Positions 15,878-23,546 of a stretch of 64,000 bases of DNA are shown here, in pieces. Positions within the stretch are counted from its first letter, which is position 1. Every line of letters begins with the position of its first letter. The position numbers and the translations under genes were made by a program. The stretch covers positions 3,719,501 to 3,783,500 of the forward strand of contig NZ_CP059997.1 in assembly GCF_018736145.1 (NCBI RefSeq), written 5' to 3'. Origin of the DNA: Amycolatopsis sp. CA-230715 (GTDB lineage Bacteria > Actinomycetota > Actinomycetes > Mycobacteriales > Pseudonocardiaceae). The notes below the pieces were generated by a model, which did not search any database, was not told the origin of the DNA, and was given only the letters and a program-made list of their open reading frames with translations.

Positions 15878-16591
15878 TCACGCGCGGGCGTGGACGCCGA
15901 CGCCGCCGGAAACGACGAGGTTGTCGCCGGTGATGTAGCCGGCGGCAGCCGAGGCGAGGAACGCCACGGCTTCGGCGATGTCCTCAGGAGCGCCGACGCG
16001 GCCGAGCGGGACGCCGTCAGCCCAGGAATCGAGCGTTTCCCGGGAGATGCCCAGCTTGGCGTAGGCCGGGGTGTCGACCATTCCTGGGCTGACGGCGTTG
16101 ACGCGGATGCGGCGAGGAGCGAGTTCGAGCGCGAGCGACCGCACGAGGGGCAGCAGAGCACCCTTGGCGGCCGTCGTCGCGGCGCCGAGCCCTTCGCCCG
16201 CACCCACGGTGAACACCACCGAGGCACCGTCGTTCAGCAGCGGAAGCGCTTTTTGCAGCGTGAAGAAGTTTCCCTTCACGTTGACGCCGAACAGGGCGTC
16301 GAAGGTGTCTTCGCCAGTCGATTCGAGCGGACCGGGGCGGGAGATGCCCGCGTTGAGGAAGAGCAGGTCGAGCGAACCGAAGTGACGGCGCGCCTGGTCC
16401 ATCGCGTGGTCGAGGTCCGACAGGGACCGCGCGTCGGCTCGGACGACCAAGACGTCCTCGGGAAGCCCGGCGTCGGTGACGGAGCCGACGCCCGTGACCA
16501 GGACGCGGTAGCCGCGCGAGTGGAGCAGTCGAGCGGTCGCCTTGCCGATGCCGCTGGTGCCACCGGTGATCAAAGCCGCGGGTGCGGACAT
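15878..16591 (-). CDS. SDR family protein lacking catalytic Tyr
   Basis: A 237-residue classical SDR scaffold: NAD(P)-binding TGGTSGIGKATARLL at the N-terminus, LDLLFLNAGIS (NAG motif), VNVKGNFF and a C-terminal GDNLVVSGGVGVH. At the active site the normal YxxxK reads TTAAK, so threonine replaces the catalytic tyrosine while the lysine is kept; the codons ACG ACG GCC GCC AAG are unambiguous. It may have lost reductase activity or use another proton donor. It is divergent from a TetR gene with three operator-like dyads between them. Confidence 0.85.
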   Translation of the reverse strand: MSAPAALITGGTSGIGKATARLLHSRGYRVLVTGVGSVTDAGLPEDVLVVRADARSLSDLDHAMDQARRHFGSLDLLFLNAGISRPGPLESTGEDTFDALFGVNVKGNFFTLQKALPLLNDGASVVFTVGAGEGLGAATTAAKGALLPLVRSLALELAPRRIRVNAVSPGMVDTPAYAKLGISRETLDSWADGVPLGRVGAPEDIAEAVAFLASAAAGYITGDNLVVSGGVGVHARA

Positions 16592-16637
16592 GGTGTGTTC
16601 CTTCGCGTGGTCGTGGGACGCGGTTCCGCGCCATCCG

Positions 16638-16699
16638 ATGGCAGAGTATGCCATTTTGGCAGTTACTGCCAAGTGTGCGGCGAGTGTCAGCTTGGCAGT
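16638..16699. promoter_or_regulatory. TetR operator cluster between SDR and TetR genes
   Basis: Three related sites are present: ATGGCA/TGCCAT around GAGTA (16638-16654), the perfect 17 bp palindrome TTGGCAGT-T-ACTGCCAA (16656-16672), and a half or overlapping site TTGGCAGTGCC (16692-16702). The palindrome lies in the divergent region and the third site lies just upstream of the TetR -10 (TAATCT, 16707-16712). This fits a TetR that represses both itself and the SDR. Confidence 0.75.
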
Positions 16700-16718
16700 G
16701 CCGGGCTAATCTGGCGTC

Positions 16719-17288
16719 ATGAACACGCTGTGGGACCGAACGCGACAACTGGCCTCCCAGGAGATCCTCGGGACGGCGTTGCGCCTGTTCACCGAGCAGG
16801 GCTACGACGAGACGTCCATCGCCCAGATCGCCCGCGAAGCGGGCGTTTCCCAGCGCACCCTCTTCCGCTACTTCGGTTCCAAGGAGGAGTTGTTCGGCGG
16901 TGACCAGAACCGGTTCGGGCGAGTGCTGGCGGACGCGATCGGCGACCAGCCCGCCGAGGCCGATGCCTGGGCGGTCCTGCGCGCTGGGGTCGCCGCCGTC
17001 CTGGCGTTGCACGAAAGCCGCGAACAGGCCCTGGAACGCTTCCGCCTCCTGCACAAGACCGCCTCGCTGCGCGCCGGCTGGCTCGAAAAAAGACTGCGGT
17101 TCCAAGAGGATCTGCTGCCGCTCGTCGAGGCGCGCATGGCCACCGGCACGGGGAGCGCGGAGGCTCGTGCGGTGCTCGCGACGACGTTCGCCTGCTTGGA
17201 CGCCGCGTCGATGACGTGGGTCGACAACGACGGCAAGGGCGACCTCATGGACCTCTACGACCGGTGCCTTGCCGCCGTGCGCGGCTGA
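16719..17288 (+). CDS. TetR family regulator of SDR gene
   Basis: A 189-residue protein with a TetR-type HTH (residues 15-60: EILGTALRLFTEQGYDETSIAQIAREAGVSQRTLFRYFGSKEELF) and a helical C-terminal domain. The FRYFGSKEEL wording is typical of the MftR/AcrR-like subgroup. The ATG is 6 nt after TAATCT, suggesting a leaderless message. It is divergent from the Tyr-less SDR and the shared region holds its likely operators. Confidence 0.88.
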   Translation: MNTLWDRTRQLASQEILGTALRLFTEQGYDETSIAQIAREAGVSQRTLFRYFGSKEELFGGDQNRFGRVLADAIGDQPAEADAWAVLRAGVAAVLALHESREQALERFRLLHKTASLRAGWLEKRLRFQEDLLPLVEARMATGTGSAEARAVLATTFACLDAASMTWVDNDGKGDLMDLYDRCLAAVRG

Positions 17289-17366
17289 AAGGTCCACAGA
17301 GGACAGAGCAAGGCGGTGGTTTACTGGGCGGTGTCGAAGGCCACCGATTCTGGGGAGAGTGCGGCC

Positions 17367-18473
17367 ATGGGCGAGTTGACCCGAGGTGCGTTCCTGCGCG
17401 GAGCCCTTGGCGGGCTCGCCTTGACCGGGCTCGGCGCGGGCCGCGCGGGGGCCGCGACCCGCCCGTTGCGCGGTGGCGTTTGCTACGACACCGGGCTGAA
17501 GTACGGCCCCGGCGAACCGCTGCGACGTCCGTGGTGGAACGGGCCGTTGATGGCGGAGGAGATCGGGGAGATCCGGGATGGTCTCGGCTGCCCGTCGCTG
17601 ACCGTGCTCGGCAGTGACCACGGCCGGTTGGCCAAGACCGCCGAAACCGCGGTGCGCCGCGGCATGCGGGTGTACCTGCAACCGCGCTTGTACGACCACC
17701 CGCCGTCGGAGATCCTGGCCCACCTCGCCGAAGCGGCTCGTGCGGCGGAGCGGTTGCACCGCACCGGCGGCGACCGGGTCACCCTCGTCATCGGCTGCGA
17801 ATACACCCTGTTCACCCCGGGTATCGTGCCCGGAGCCACCTTCCGCGACCGGATCGCGTACCTGTCGACGGCACGGCCGGAGGATCTGCCCGGCATCTAC
17901 CGACGGCTCGACGGGTTCCTCCGCGAGGCGGTCGCGGTGGCCAGGGCGCATTTCCGCGGTCCGATCACCTACGGCGCGTCGGCGGGCGAGCCGGTCGACT
18001 GGTCGTTGTTCGACATCGTGGGCTTGGACTACTACGAGCGCTTCGCCACCCCGGCCGAGTACACCGCCGATCTCGCGCAGTACCGGAAGTGGGGCAAGCC
18101 GATCATGGTCCTGGAATTCGGCTGCTGCACCTACCCCGGCGCTCCCGGACGCGGCGGGGACGGCTACGACATCGTCGACTACGAGCCGGTTCCGCCGCGG
18201 GTCAAGGAGGGTTTCGTCCGCAGCGAGCGGACGCAGGCCGAGCACCTCACGAGGACGCTCGGGATCCTCGGTGCGCAGGGCCTGCTCGGCGCGCACGTCT
18301 ACTGCTTCGTCGCGCCGGAACTGCCCCACCTGCCGGAGCGGGCGCTCGACCTCGACATCGCTTCGTTCAGCCTGGTCAAAACGATCCGCGAGGACCAGGA
18401 CGACCCGGCGTCTCCCTACCGGCGGGAGCCCAAGGAATCGTTCCTGGCGCTGGCTCGGCACAACCGGTGCTAG
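17367..18473 (+). CDS. secreted TIM-barrel, glycosidase-like protein
   Basis: A 368-residue protein with an export signal (residues 1-32: TRGAFLRGALGGLALTGLGAGRAGAA; Tat-like position but only one Arg at the twin-Arg site). The mature part resembles a family of actinobacterial barrel proteins often labelled abortive infection protein without proof. GCEYTLF and MVLEFGCCTY carry glutamates at positions typical of GH acid/base and nucleophile, and IVGLDYYERF is a barrel strand. I infer a glycoside hydrolase fold; substrate unknown, and I do not claim a phage role. GGGGAGAG lies 7 nt before ATG 17367. Confidence 0.75.
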   Translation: MGELTRGAFLRGALGGLALTGLGAGRAGAATRPLRGGVCYDTGLKYGPGEPLRRPWWNGPLMAEEIGEIRDGLGCPSLTVLGSDHGRLAKTAETAVRRGMRVYLQPRLYDHPPSEILAHLAEAARAAERLHRTGGDRVTLVIGCEYTLFTPGIVPGATFRDRIAYLSTARPEDLPGIYRRLDGFLREAVAVARAHFRGPITYGASAGEPVDWSLFDIVGLDYYERFATPAEYTADLAQYRKWGKPIMVLEFGCCTYPGAPGRGGDGYDIVDYEPVPPRVKEGFVRSERTQAEHLTRTLGILGAQGLLGAHVYCFVAPELPHLPERALDLDIASFSLVKTIREDQDDPASPYRREPKESFLALARHNRC

Positions 18474-18560
18474 ACCGCGTTTCCGCACGGGACGGGCAAC
18501 CTCGCGATCACGGCGGCGTCCTCCCGTCGAAGGTCTGGACGACATCGGAAAGGCAGGCGC

Positions 18561-18864
18561 ATGTCAGTGGAACAGGTCCTCCCGCCGGCGCAGGAGCCCG
18601 AGAGACCGAAGGCGGTGGCCAAATCGCGCGGTACTCCTGCTGGGCACCCTGACCGTCGTGTTCTTCGCCGCCGCCTGCACCTTCTGCACGCTCTGGCTGA
18701 CCGGGGGCGACGAGGACCCCGGCTCGACCGCCTGCCTGCGCGCCGCCAGGGCGTTCGCCGGGATCGCCGGGGACAAGCCGATCCCCGAAGATGACGGCAT
18801 GCTGGCCGGGGCGGAGTTCGTCCGGGCCTGCGGCCGGCCCGATCCGCCCGCCGGCAAGGACTGA
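18561..18864 (+). pseudogene. small membrane protein gene with apparent frameshift
   Basis: ATG 18561 has a plausible ribosome site (GGAAAGG) and opens MSVEQVLPPAQEPERPKAVAKSR. The membrane helix that should follow (AVLLLGTLTVVFFAAACTF) and the rest (DEDPGSTACLRAARAFAGIAG ... PPAGKD, stop 18862-18864) lie in the next frame, which has no start of its own. Joined, they would make a one-TM protein of about 100 residues with a cytosolic N-terminus. The shift lies near 18625-18640. It is either a real inactivation or a sequencing error. Function unknown. Confidence 0.55.
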
Positions 18865-19036
18865 CCGGCCGGGCCCGGTTCGCCGGGACGAACGTGCTGT
18901 TCGACGACATCGCGTTCACCGGCGGCACCCTGGACCTCCGCGATCCCGCGAACCGGGCCGCACCACCGGTTTTCGGCGCCCGGCCGGACGACCGCGCGCC
19001 CGACGGCCTGCTGCTGCCCAGCCCGGCACCGGGTCC
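18864..19036 (+). pseudogene. possible pentapeptide-repeat gene remnant
   Basis: In the third frame the sequence reads ARFAGTNVLFDDIAFTGGTL and then DLRDPANRAAPP. This looks like the last repeats of the F-x-G-x-x-(V/L)-x-F pentapeptide-like proteins common in these bacteria. There is no start codon or N-terminal body; the frame runs into the antisense of the next gene. It overlaps the previous stop by one base. I regard it as a relic with low certainty. Confidence 0.3.
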
Positions 19037-19822
19037 TCAGTGCCCCGCTTGGACGGTGTCCGGGTTGAGGAAATCGCCCACCGTCTGCGAAACGGCGGGC
19101 CACACGCCGGGGAAGAGCAGCACCGCGGCCACCACGAACACCGGGAAGATCAGCAGGTTCTCCACCTTCTTGCCGGTGCTGAAGCGCACCAGCTTCGGCG
19201 GGCGGATCTCGTACCAGGTCTCGCCCGCGATCGGCACCGGGAACAGGAACGGGCAGCCGGATTCGGTGAGCGCGTCGCCGAGGCAGTGCACGAAACATCC
19301 GACGCCGACGGCGACCCCGAGCCAGCCGGACAGTTCTTCGAGCTGCCCAGCGCCCTGCCCGCCCGCGCTGTACACCCACCAGATCACCGCGCCGCCCGCC
19401 ACCGGGAGCAGCCAGTCGCCGAGCGCGTCTTCGGCGAGCAGCACGCCGAACAGCACGATCCCCGCGACGACGTACCAGCCGCCCGCCTTCGTCGCGGCCG
19501 TGGTCAGCGCGCCGAGCCCGGCCGCGAACAGGACCGTGTGCGAAAGGTGCCGGTGCGTCCCGGTGCGCTTTTCGTCGCGCGGGCCCTTCGTCAGCTGGTA
19601 CAGGAAACCCGACACCTTGCGCAGCAGCCACGAAATCGCGCCGGTGACCGGCCCGAGCAGCTTCGACGCCCGCGCGCCGGGGTGGTCGAGATCCGGCAGC
19701 AGCGCGAAACCCGCGGTGGTGGCGGCGAACGCGACGGCCTGGTGCACGGTGTTCGCCCCGACGGCGGGCGCCAGCGCGAGGCCGGCGCACCACCCGGTCA
19801 AGGCGTGTGTGCGCCCCATCAT
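19037..19822 (-). CDS. DUF457/YdjM-like membrane-bound hydrolase family protein
   Basis: About 261 residues with several membrane helices. The family histidine/aspartate pattern is present: MGRTHALTGWC near the N-terminus, LLPDLDHPGARASKLL and GTHRHLSHTVLF, with an additional FVHCLGDALTESGCPFLFP late in the chain. Members are annotated as metal-dependent membrane-bound hydrolases (YdjM, LexA-regulated in enterobacteria), with biochemical function unproven. Two consecutive ATG codons are possible starts. It is divergent from a PPOX-fold gene. Confidence 0.85.
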   Translation of the reverse strand: MMGRTHALTGWCAGLALAPAVGANTVHQAVAFAATTAGFALLPDLDHPGARASKLLGPVTGAISWLLRKVSGFLYQLTKGPRDEKRTGTHRHLSHTVLFAAGLGALTTAATKAGGWYVVAGIVLFGVLLAEDALGDWLLPVAGGAVIWWVYSAGGQGAGQLEELSGWLGVAVGVGCFVHCLGDALTESGCPFLFPVPIAGETWYEIRPPKLVRFSTGKKVENLLIFPVFVVAAVLLFPGVWPAVSQTVGDFLNPDTVQAGH

Positions 19823-19918
19823 GGTGACGATCCCCCTGTCGTCGAAGGAAAAAGCGGTCCGTGCATCCTGGCAACAAGATCGCCTCGAAGCGCGCGCGAC
19901 AGGCCGGGAGGACCGCGG

Positions 19919-20308
19919 ATGATGCCCAGCGAGCAGTTGCGGGAGTTCTGGACCGAGCGGCATCTGGCCACGCTCACCACGCTGCGCGCATCCGGGTTGC
20001 CGCACGTCGTCCCGGTCGGGGTCACGATCGACGACGGGTTCGCCGTGGCGCGCGTGCTCTGCTCGCGCGGAAGTGTCAAGGCGCGCAACGTGTTCGCCGC
20101 TGGTGAAGCGGGTGCGCCGGTCGCGGTGAGCCAGGTCGACGGGCGGCGGTGGTCCACGTTGGAAGGCCGCGCGGTGGTGCGCGCGGACGCGGAATCGGTG
20201 CGGGACGGGGAAATCCGGTACGCCGAGCGGTACGGCAGGCAGCCGAGGGACAACCCGGAGCGGGTGGTGCTGGAGATCACGATCACGCGCGGGCTCGGGA
20301 TGTCCTGA
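19919..20308 (+). CDS. PPOX-class F420-dependent flavoprotein-fold enzyme
   Basis: A 129-residue single-domain split-barrel protein: EFWTERHLATLTTLRASGLPHVVPVGVTIDD, then SRGSVKARNVFAAGEAGAPVAVSQVDGRRWSTLEGRAVV. This is the pattern of the pyridoxamine-oxidase-like F420-binding proteins of actinobacteria. They reduce small molecules with F420H2 or bind cofactors; the substrate is unknown. ATG 19919 is chosen because GGGAGG lies 7 nt upstream; a second ATG follows directly. A PAP2 gene follows in the same direction with its own promoter-like sequence. Confidence 0.85.
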   Translation: MMPSEQLREFWTERHLATLTTLRASGLPHVVPVGVTIDDGFAVARVLCSRGSVKARNVFAAGEAGAPVAVSQVDGRRWSTLEGRAVVRADAESVRDGEIRYAERYGRQPRDNPERVVLEITITRGLGMS

Positions 20309-20367
20309 ACCGTCCGTTAACCCGGTGTACACCGGATCTTGACACACTCGTGGCTACCGTCGGCACG

Positions 20368-20904
20368 ATGTTCGACGCCGACTGGTACCTCGCGATTACC
20401 ACATTCGCGCGCGAAACGCCCTGGCTGCACGGCGTCTTCGTGGCGATCACCGACTACGGCGTGGTGCTGCTCGCGCTCGCCGTCGCCGCGATCCTGTGGC
20501 GCGAACGGCGCGGCGAACTCCGGAAGGCGATCTGGATCCCGGTCGCGATGGTGGTGGGGTACCTGGTCAACTCGGGCATCAAGAGTTGGGTGGTGGAGGC
20601 GCGGCCGTGCCGGGCGCTCCACGACGTGGTCACCGTGCTGCCGTGCGACGGGCCCAAGGACTACAGCTTTCCCAGCAACCACACGGTGGTCTTCGCCGCG
20701 TTCACCGGCGCGGTGTTCCTGCTCAACCGGGCGTGGGGTGTGCTCGCACTCGTCGCGACACTGGTGATGGGCTTTTCCCGTGTCTACGTCGGCGCGCACT
20801 ACCCCCACGACGTCCTCGGCGGGCTCGTGGTCGGCATCCTCATCGGTCTCGCCGGGCACTTCGCCCTCGCTCTCACGAAACAGCGACAGGCAACAACAAC
20901 GTGA
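20368..20904 (+). CDS. PAP2-superfamily phosphatase
   Basis: A 178-residue inner-membrane protein with five to six hydrophobic segments and the three conserved acid-phosphatase motifs in order: KSWVVEARPCR (motif 1, KxxxxxxRP), FPSNHT (motif 2, PSxH) and SRVYVGAHYPHD (motif 3, SRxxxxxHxxxD). Such enzymes dephosphorylate lipid phosphates, for example undecaprenyl pyrophosphate or phosphatidic acid, on the outer face of the membrane. The ATG lies 7 nt after TACCGT, a leaderless layout. Its 3' end overlaps the convergent histidine kinase gene by 32 bp. Confidence 0.9.
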   Translation: MFDADWYLAITTFARETPWLHGVFVAITDYGVVLLALAVAAILWRERRGELRKAIWIPVAMVVGYLVNSGIKSWVVEARPCRALHDVVTVLPCDGPKDYSFPSNHTVVFAAFTGAVFLLNRAWGVLALVATLVMGFSRVYVGAHYPHDVLGGLVVGILIGLAGHFALALTKQRQATTT

Positions 20905-22141
20905 AGGTCGGCGGTGAGGGCACGGTCAACCGCAGCCGCCCGCCCTCCGCCTCGGCCAGCGTCCGCGCCAGGGCGAGCCCGATGCCGTGCCCCTTGCCGC
21001 CGCGCCCGAACGGGTCCTCGTCCCGGTCGAGGCCGGGGCCTTCGTCGGTGACGTCGAGCGCGAACACGTCCGAAGCGTCGCGCGCGGTGACCGTGACCGC
21101 GCCGCGGCCGTGCGTCATCGCGTTGTCCAGCAGGACGGTCAAAATCTGGCGGACCGCTGCGGGCGGCACGACGGGGCGCGGCGGCTGGTCGACCACGATC
21201 CGCAGCTCGCGCCCCGACGCGGCGAGCAGCGATTCCCACGACTGCCTGACCTCTTCGAGCAGGGCGTCCACCTCGACCGGTTCGCTCGCGGCGGGCCGGT
21301 GGCGGGCGAGTTCCATCAGGTCCGCGATGGTCTGTTCCAGCCGGTCCGCGGACACCACGCCCGCTTCGAGCGCGGCGCGTTCGGTGCCTGGTGTTTCGAG
21401 GCCCGCTTCGAGCTGGAGGCGCAGCCCGGTCAACGGCGTCCTGAGCTGGTGGGACGCCTCCGACGAAAACGCGCGCTCCCGCGCCAAGGTCTCGCCGATG
21501 CGGCGCGCGGTGGTGTCCAAAGTGTCCGCGACCGAGTCGATTTCGGGGATGCCCTCGCGGTGCGCGCGCACGGTGAAATCGCCGTCCCCCAAGCGTTCCG
21601 CCGCGGCCGACAGCTCCTCCAGCGGCCGCGCCAGCCGTGCCGCGAGGCGCCGCGCGACGAGCCAGGTCGCCGCGATCGCGATGAGCGCCAGGAACAGCAT
21701 GGTCAGCCAGGTGACCGCGGTGCGGTGCCGCACCTCGGCGTCCGAGATGGCGGCCCGGACCACCCCGGTCAGCCGCGCGCCGCTCAACACCGGTACCGCG
21801 ATGGCGGAGTCGCCACCGACGTCACCGGCCACGAAGTCGTCGCTGTGCGCGCCGCGCACCACCTCGTCGGCGATCACGGGTCCCTCCCCCGCCAGCCGCG
21901 TGCCGCCCGGCCCGTACACCGCGACCCGCACGCCCTTCCTCGGCGAGGTCACCGGCGGCACCGGCAACCCCTCGGCGAGTTCGTCGGACACCGACAGCGC
22001 GGTGGAGTCGGCCACCCGCTCCAGCACCGCGTGCTCGTCCTCGGTGAAGTACCGCGCGACGCCGACGGCCAACGGCAGGCCGAAGAGGCTGATCGCGAGC
22101 ACCGCGGCCAGCACGGTCAGGGTCACGATCCGCTTGCGCAC
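20873..22141 (-). CDS. sensor histidine kinase
   Basis: A 422-residue kinase: TM1 residues 7-28, an extracytoplasmic sensor domain (about 29-142), TM2 near 143-165, a HAMP linker (RPLEELSAAAERLGDGDFTV), the DHp helix SSEASHQLRTPLTG with phospho-acceptor His231, and a HATPase domain with ILTVLLDNAMTHG (N box), DVTDEGPGLD and GKGHGIGLALA (G boxes). It should autophosphorylate and pass phosphate to the response regulator encoded 14 bp upstream in the same operon. GTG start. The signal is unknown. Confidence 0.9.
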   Translation of the reverse strand: MRKRIVTLTVLAAVLAISLFGLPLAVGVARYFTEDEHAVLERVADSTALSVSDELAEGLPVPPVTSPRKGVRVAVYGPGGTRLAGEGPVIADEVVRGAHSDDFVAGDVGGDSAIAVPVLSGARLTGVVRAAISDAEVRHRTAVTWLTMLFLALIAIAATWLVARRLAARLARPLEELSAAAERLGDGDFTVRAHREGIPEIDSVADTLDTTARRIGETLARERAFSSEASHQLRTPLTGLRLQLEAGLETPGTERAALEAGVVSADRLEQTIADLMELARHRPAASEPVEVDALLEEVRQSWESLLAASGRELRIVVDQPPRPVVPPAAVRQILTVLLDNAMTHGRGAVTVTARDASDVFALDVTDEGPGLDRDEDPFGRGGKGHGIGLALARTLAEAEGGRLRLTVPSPPTFTLLLPVAVS

Positions 22142-22155
22142 GCCGAGAGTCTGCC

Positions 22156-22845
22156 TCAGCCGGGTTGTTCGAGCCGGTACCCGTGCCCACGCAGGGTCGC
22201 GATCTGCGGCACGACCGCGCCGGGCGGGGCGGTGTCACCGAGCTTCCGGCGCAGCGCGGCGATGTGCACGTCGAGCGTTTTCGTCGAGCCGTACCAGTGC
22301 GCGTCCCACACCTCGGCCATCAGGGTGTCCCTGCTCACCGCGACGCCCGGCGCCTCGGCGAGCTTCGCGAGCAGGTCGAACTCCTTGGTGCGCAAGGCGA
22401 CCTCGCTGCCACCGAGGGTGACGCGGCGGGCGGCGACGTCGATTTCGAGCGCGCCGATCACCAGCGCGGCCCGCTGCGGCGCGACCGGCCCGCGGCGCAG
22501 GTGGGCGCGCAGCCTCGCCTGCAGTTCAGCGAGCCGGACCGGTTTGGTGAGGTAGTCGTCGGCGCCCGCTTCGAGCCCCACCACCACGTCCATCTCGTCC
22601 TGGCGTGCGGTGAGGATCACGAGCACGGCCTGCGGGATGAGGCCGCGCAACCGGCGGCACACCTCGACCCCGTCGAGATCGGGGAGGCCGAGATCGAGCA
22701 GGACGAGGTCGAACCCGGCCTCGGCGGCCACCACCGCCGACCGCCCCGTGCGCTGCCAGACCACGTCGTAGCCGTGCTGACGCAGGCTCTGCTCGAGGAC
22801 CTTTCCGATCGTTTCGTCGTCCTCAACCACCATCAGCCGTGCCAT
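22156..22845 (-). CDS. OmpR/PhoB-type response regulator
   Basis: A 229-residue regulator. The receiver domain has the acidic pair VVEDDE, phospho-acceptor Asp51 in LVLLDLGLPDLDG, Thr in ILTARQ and Lys in YLTKPV. The C-terminal winged helix (residues 130-226, RTKEFDLLAKLAEAPGVAVSRD ... LDVHIAALRRKLG ... TLRGHGYRLE) binds DNA. It is first in the operon with its cognate kinase. The start ATG is 6 nt after TACGCT, and the promoter is back-to-back with that of the AlkB-like gene. Confidence 0.92.
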   Translation of the reverse strand: MARLMVVEDDETIGKVLEQSLRQHGYDVVWQRTGRSAVVAAEAGFDLVLLDLGLPDLDGVEVCRRLRGLIPQAVLVILTARQDEMDVVVGLEAGADDYLTKPVRLAELQARLRAHLRRGPVAPQRAALVIGALEIDVAARRVTLGGSEVALRTKEFDLLAKLAEAPGVAVSRDTLMAEVWDAHWYGSTKTLDVHIAALRRKLGDTAPPGAVVPQIATLRGHGYRLEQPG

Positions 22846-22851
22846 GGCGGA

Positions 22852-22861
22852 AGCGTAACCT
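22852..22861. promoter_or_regulatory. overlapping back-to-back -10 elements
   Basis: Only 24 bp separate the two divergent start codons (22845 minus, 22870 plus). A minus-strand -10 TACGCT (plus coordinates 22852-22857) lies 6 nt before the regulator ATG. A plus-strand -10 TAACCT (22856-22861) lies 8 nt before the GTG of the AlkB-like gene. They share the TA at 22856-22857, so RNA polymerase can hardly occupy both at once. Confidence 0.55.
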
Positions 22862-22869
22862 CGCACATT

Positions 22870-23517
22870 GTGGAATTCCTGCTTCCTCGCCCGCGGGCCG
22901 AGGTCGCGCCGGGCGCCGTGCACGTGCCGGACTGGCTCGACGAGGACGCGCAGCGTGAGCTGGTGACGGCGTGCCGTGACTGGGCGAGCGGGCCGGGCAG
23001 GCTCCGCTCCGCGCGGCTGCCGAACGGCGGCGTGATGTCGGTGCGCACGGTGTGCCTCGGCTGGCACTGGTACCCGTACCGCTACTCGCGCCACCTCGAC
23101 GACGGCGACGGGGCGCCTGTGCTGCCGTTTCCCGGCTGGCTGGCGGATCTCGGCAGGCGTGCGGTCGAGGACGCGCTCGGCTCGCGGGAGACGCGCTACG
23201 AACCGGACATCGCGCTGGTGAACTTCTACGACGAGACCGCGCGCATGGGCATGCACCAGGACAAGGACGAGGCTTCGGACGAGCCGGTGGTGTCGCTCAG
23301 CCTCGGCGATCCGTGCGTGTTCCGATTCGGTAACACCGAGCACCGCAACCGGCCGTGGACCGATGTGGACCTGCACTCCGGCGATCTGTTCGTGTTCGGC
23401 GGGCCGTCGAGGTTCGCCTACCACGGGGTGCCGAGGACGCTGCCGCGCGAGGACCCGATGGACATCGGGCTGCCGAAGGGGCGGCTGAACATCACGTTAC
23501 GGGTTTCCGGTTTCTAG
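22870..23517 (+). CDS. AlkB-like 2-oxoglutarate/Fe(II) dioxygenase
   Basis: A 215-residue protein of the AlkB family, which oxidatively removes alkyl groups from nucleic-acid bases. The iron ligands are visible in NFYDETARMGMHQDKDE (HxD) and FAYHGVPR (distal His); the 2-oxoglutarate-binding arginines are in RLNITLRVSGF. SLSLGDPCVFRFGN is the central strand. The GTG start gives the right length for the family. It is divergent from the two-component operon with overlapping promoters, and a TetR gene starts 29 bp after its stop. Confidence 0.9.
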   Translation: MEFLLPRPRAEVAPGAVHVPDWLDEDAQRELVTACRDWASGPGRLRSARLPNGGVMSVRTVCLGWHWYPYRYSRHLDDGDGAPVLPFPGWLADLGRRAVEDALGSRETRYEPDIALVNFYDETARMGMHQDKDEASDEPVVSLSLGDPCVFRFGNTEHRNRPWTDVDLHSGDLFVFGGPSRFAYHGVPRTLPREDPMDIGLPKGRLNITLRVSGF

Positions 23518-23540
23518 GTACCCGCGGTACCAGGTACTCT
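23517..23540. promoter_or_regulatory. operator-like GGTACC repeats at TetR promoter
   Basis: GGTACC-CGC-GGTACC (23517-23531) is a symmetric pair, followed by GGTACT (23533-23538) that overlaps the -10 TACTCT (23535-23540). The ATG of the TetR gene comes 6 nt later. The arrangement fits autorepression of the TetR/methyltransferase operon. Confidence 0.55.
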
Positions 23541-23546
23541 GGGCGA

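Noticed and set aside
17367..18473. Label abortive phage infection protein for the secreted barrel protein
   Set aside because: The name is used for similar sequences, but an exported glycosidase-like barrel gives no support for phage defence.
16017..18545. 842-codon ORF on the minus strand across SDR, TetR and the barrel protein genes
   Set aside because: It is antisense to three well-supported genes, has low-complexity Arg/Ala/Gly content and no domain; a product of high GC.
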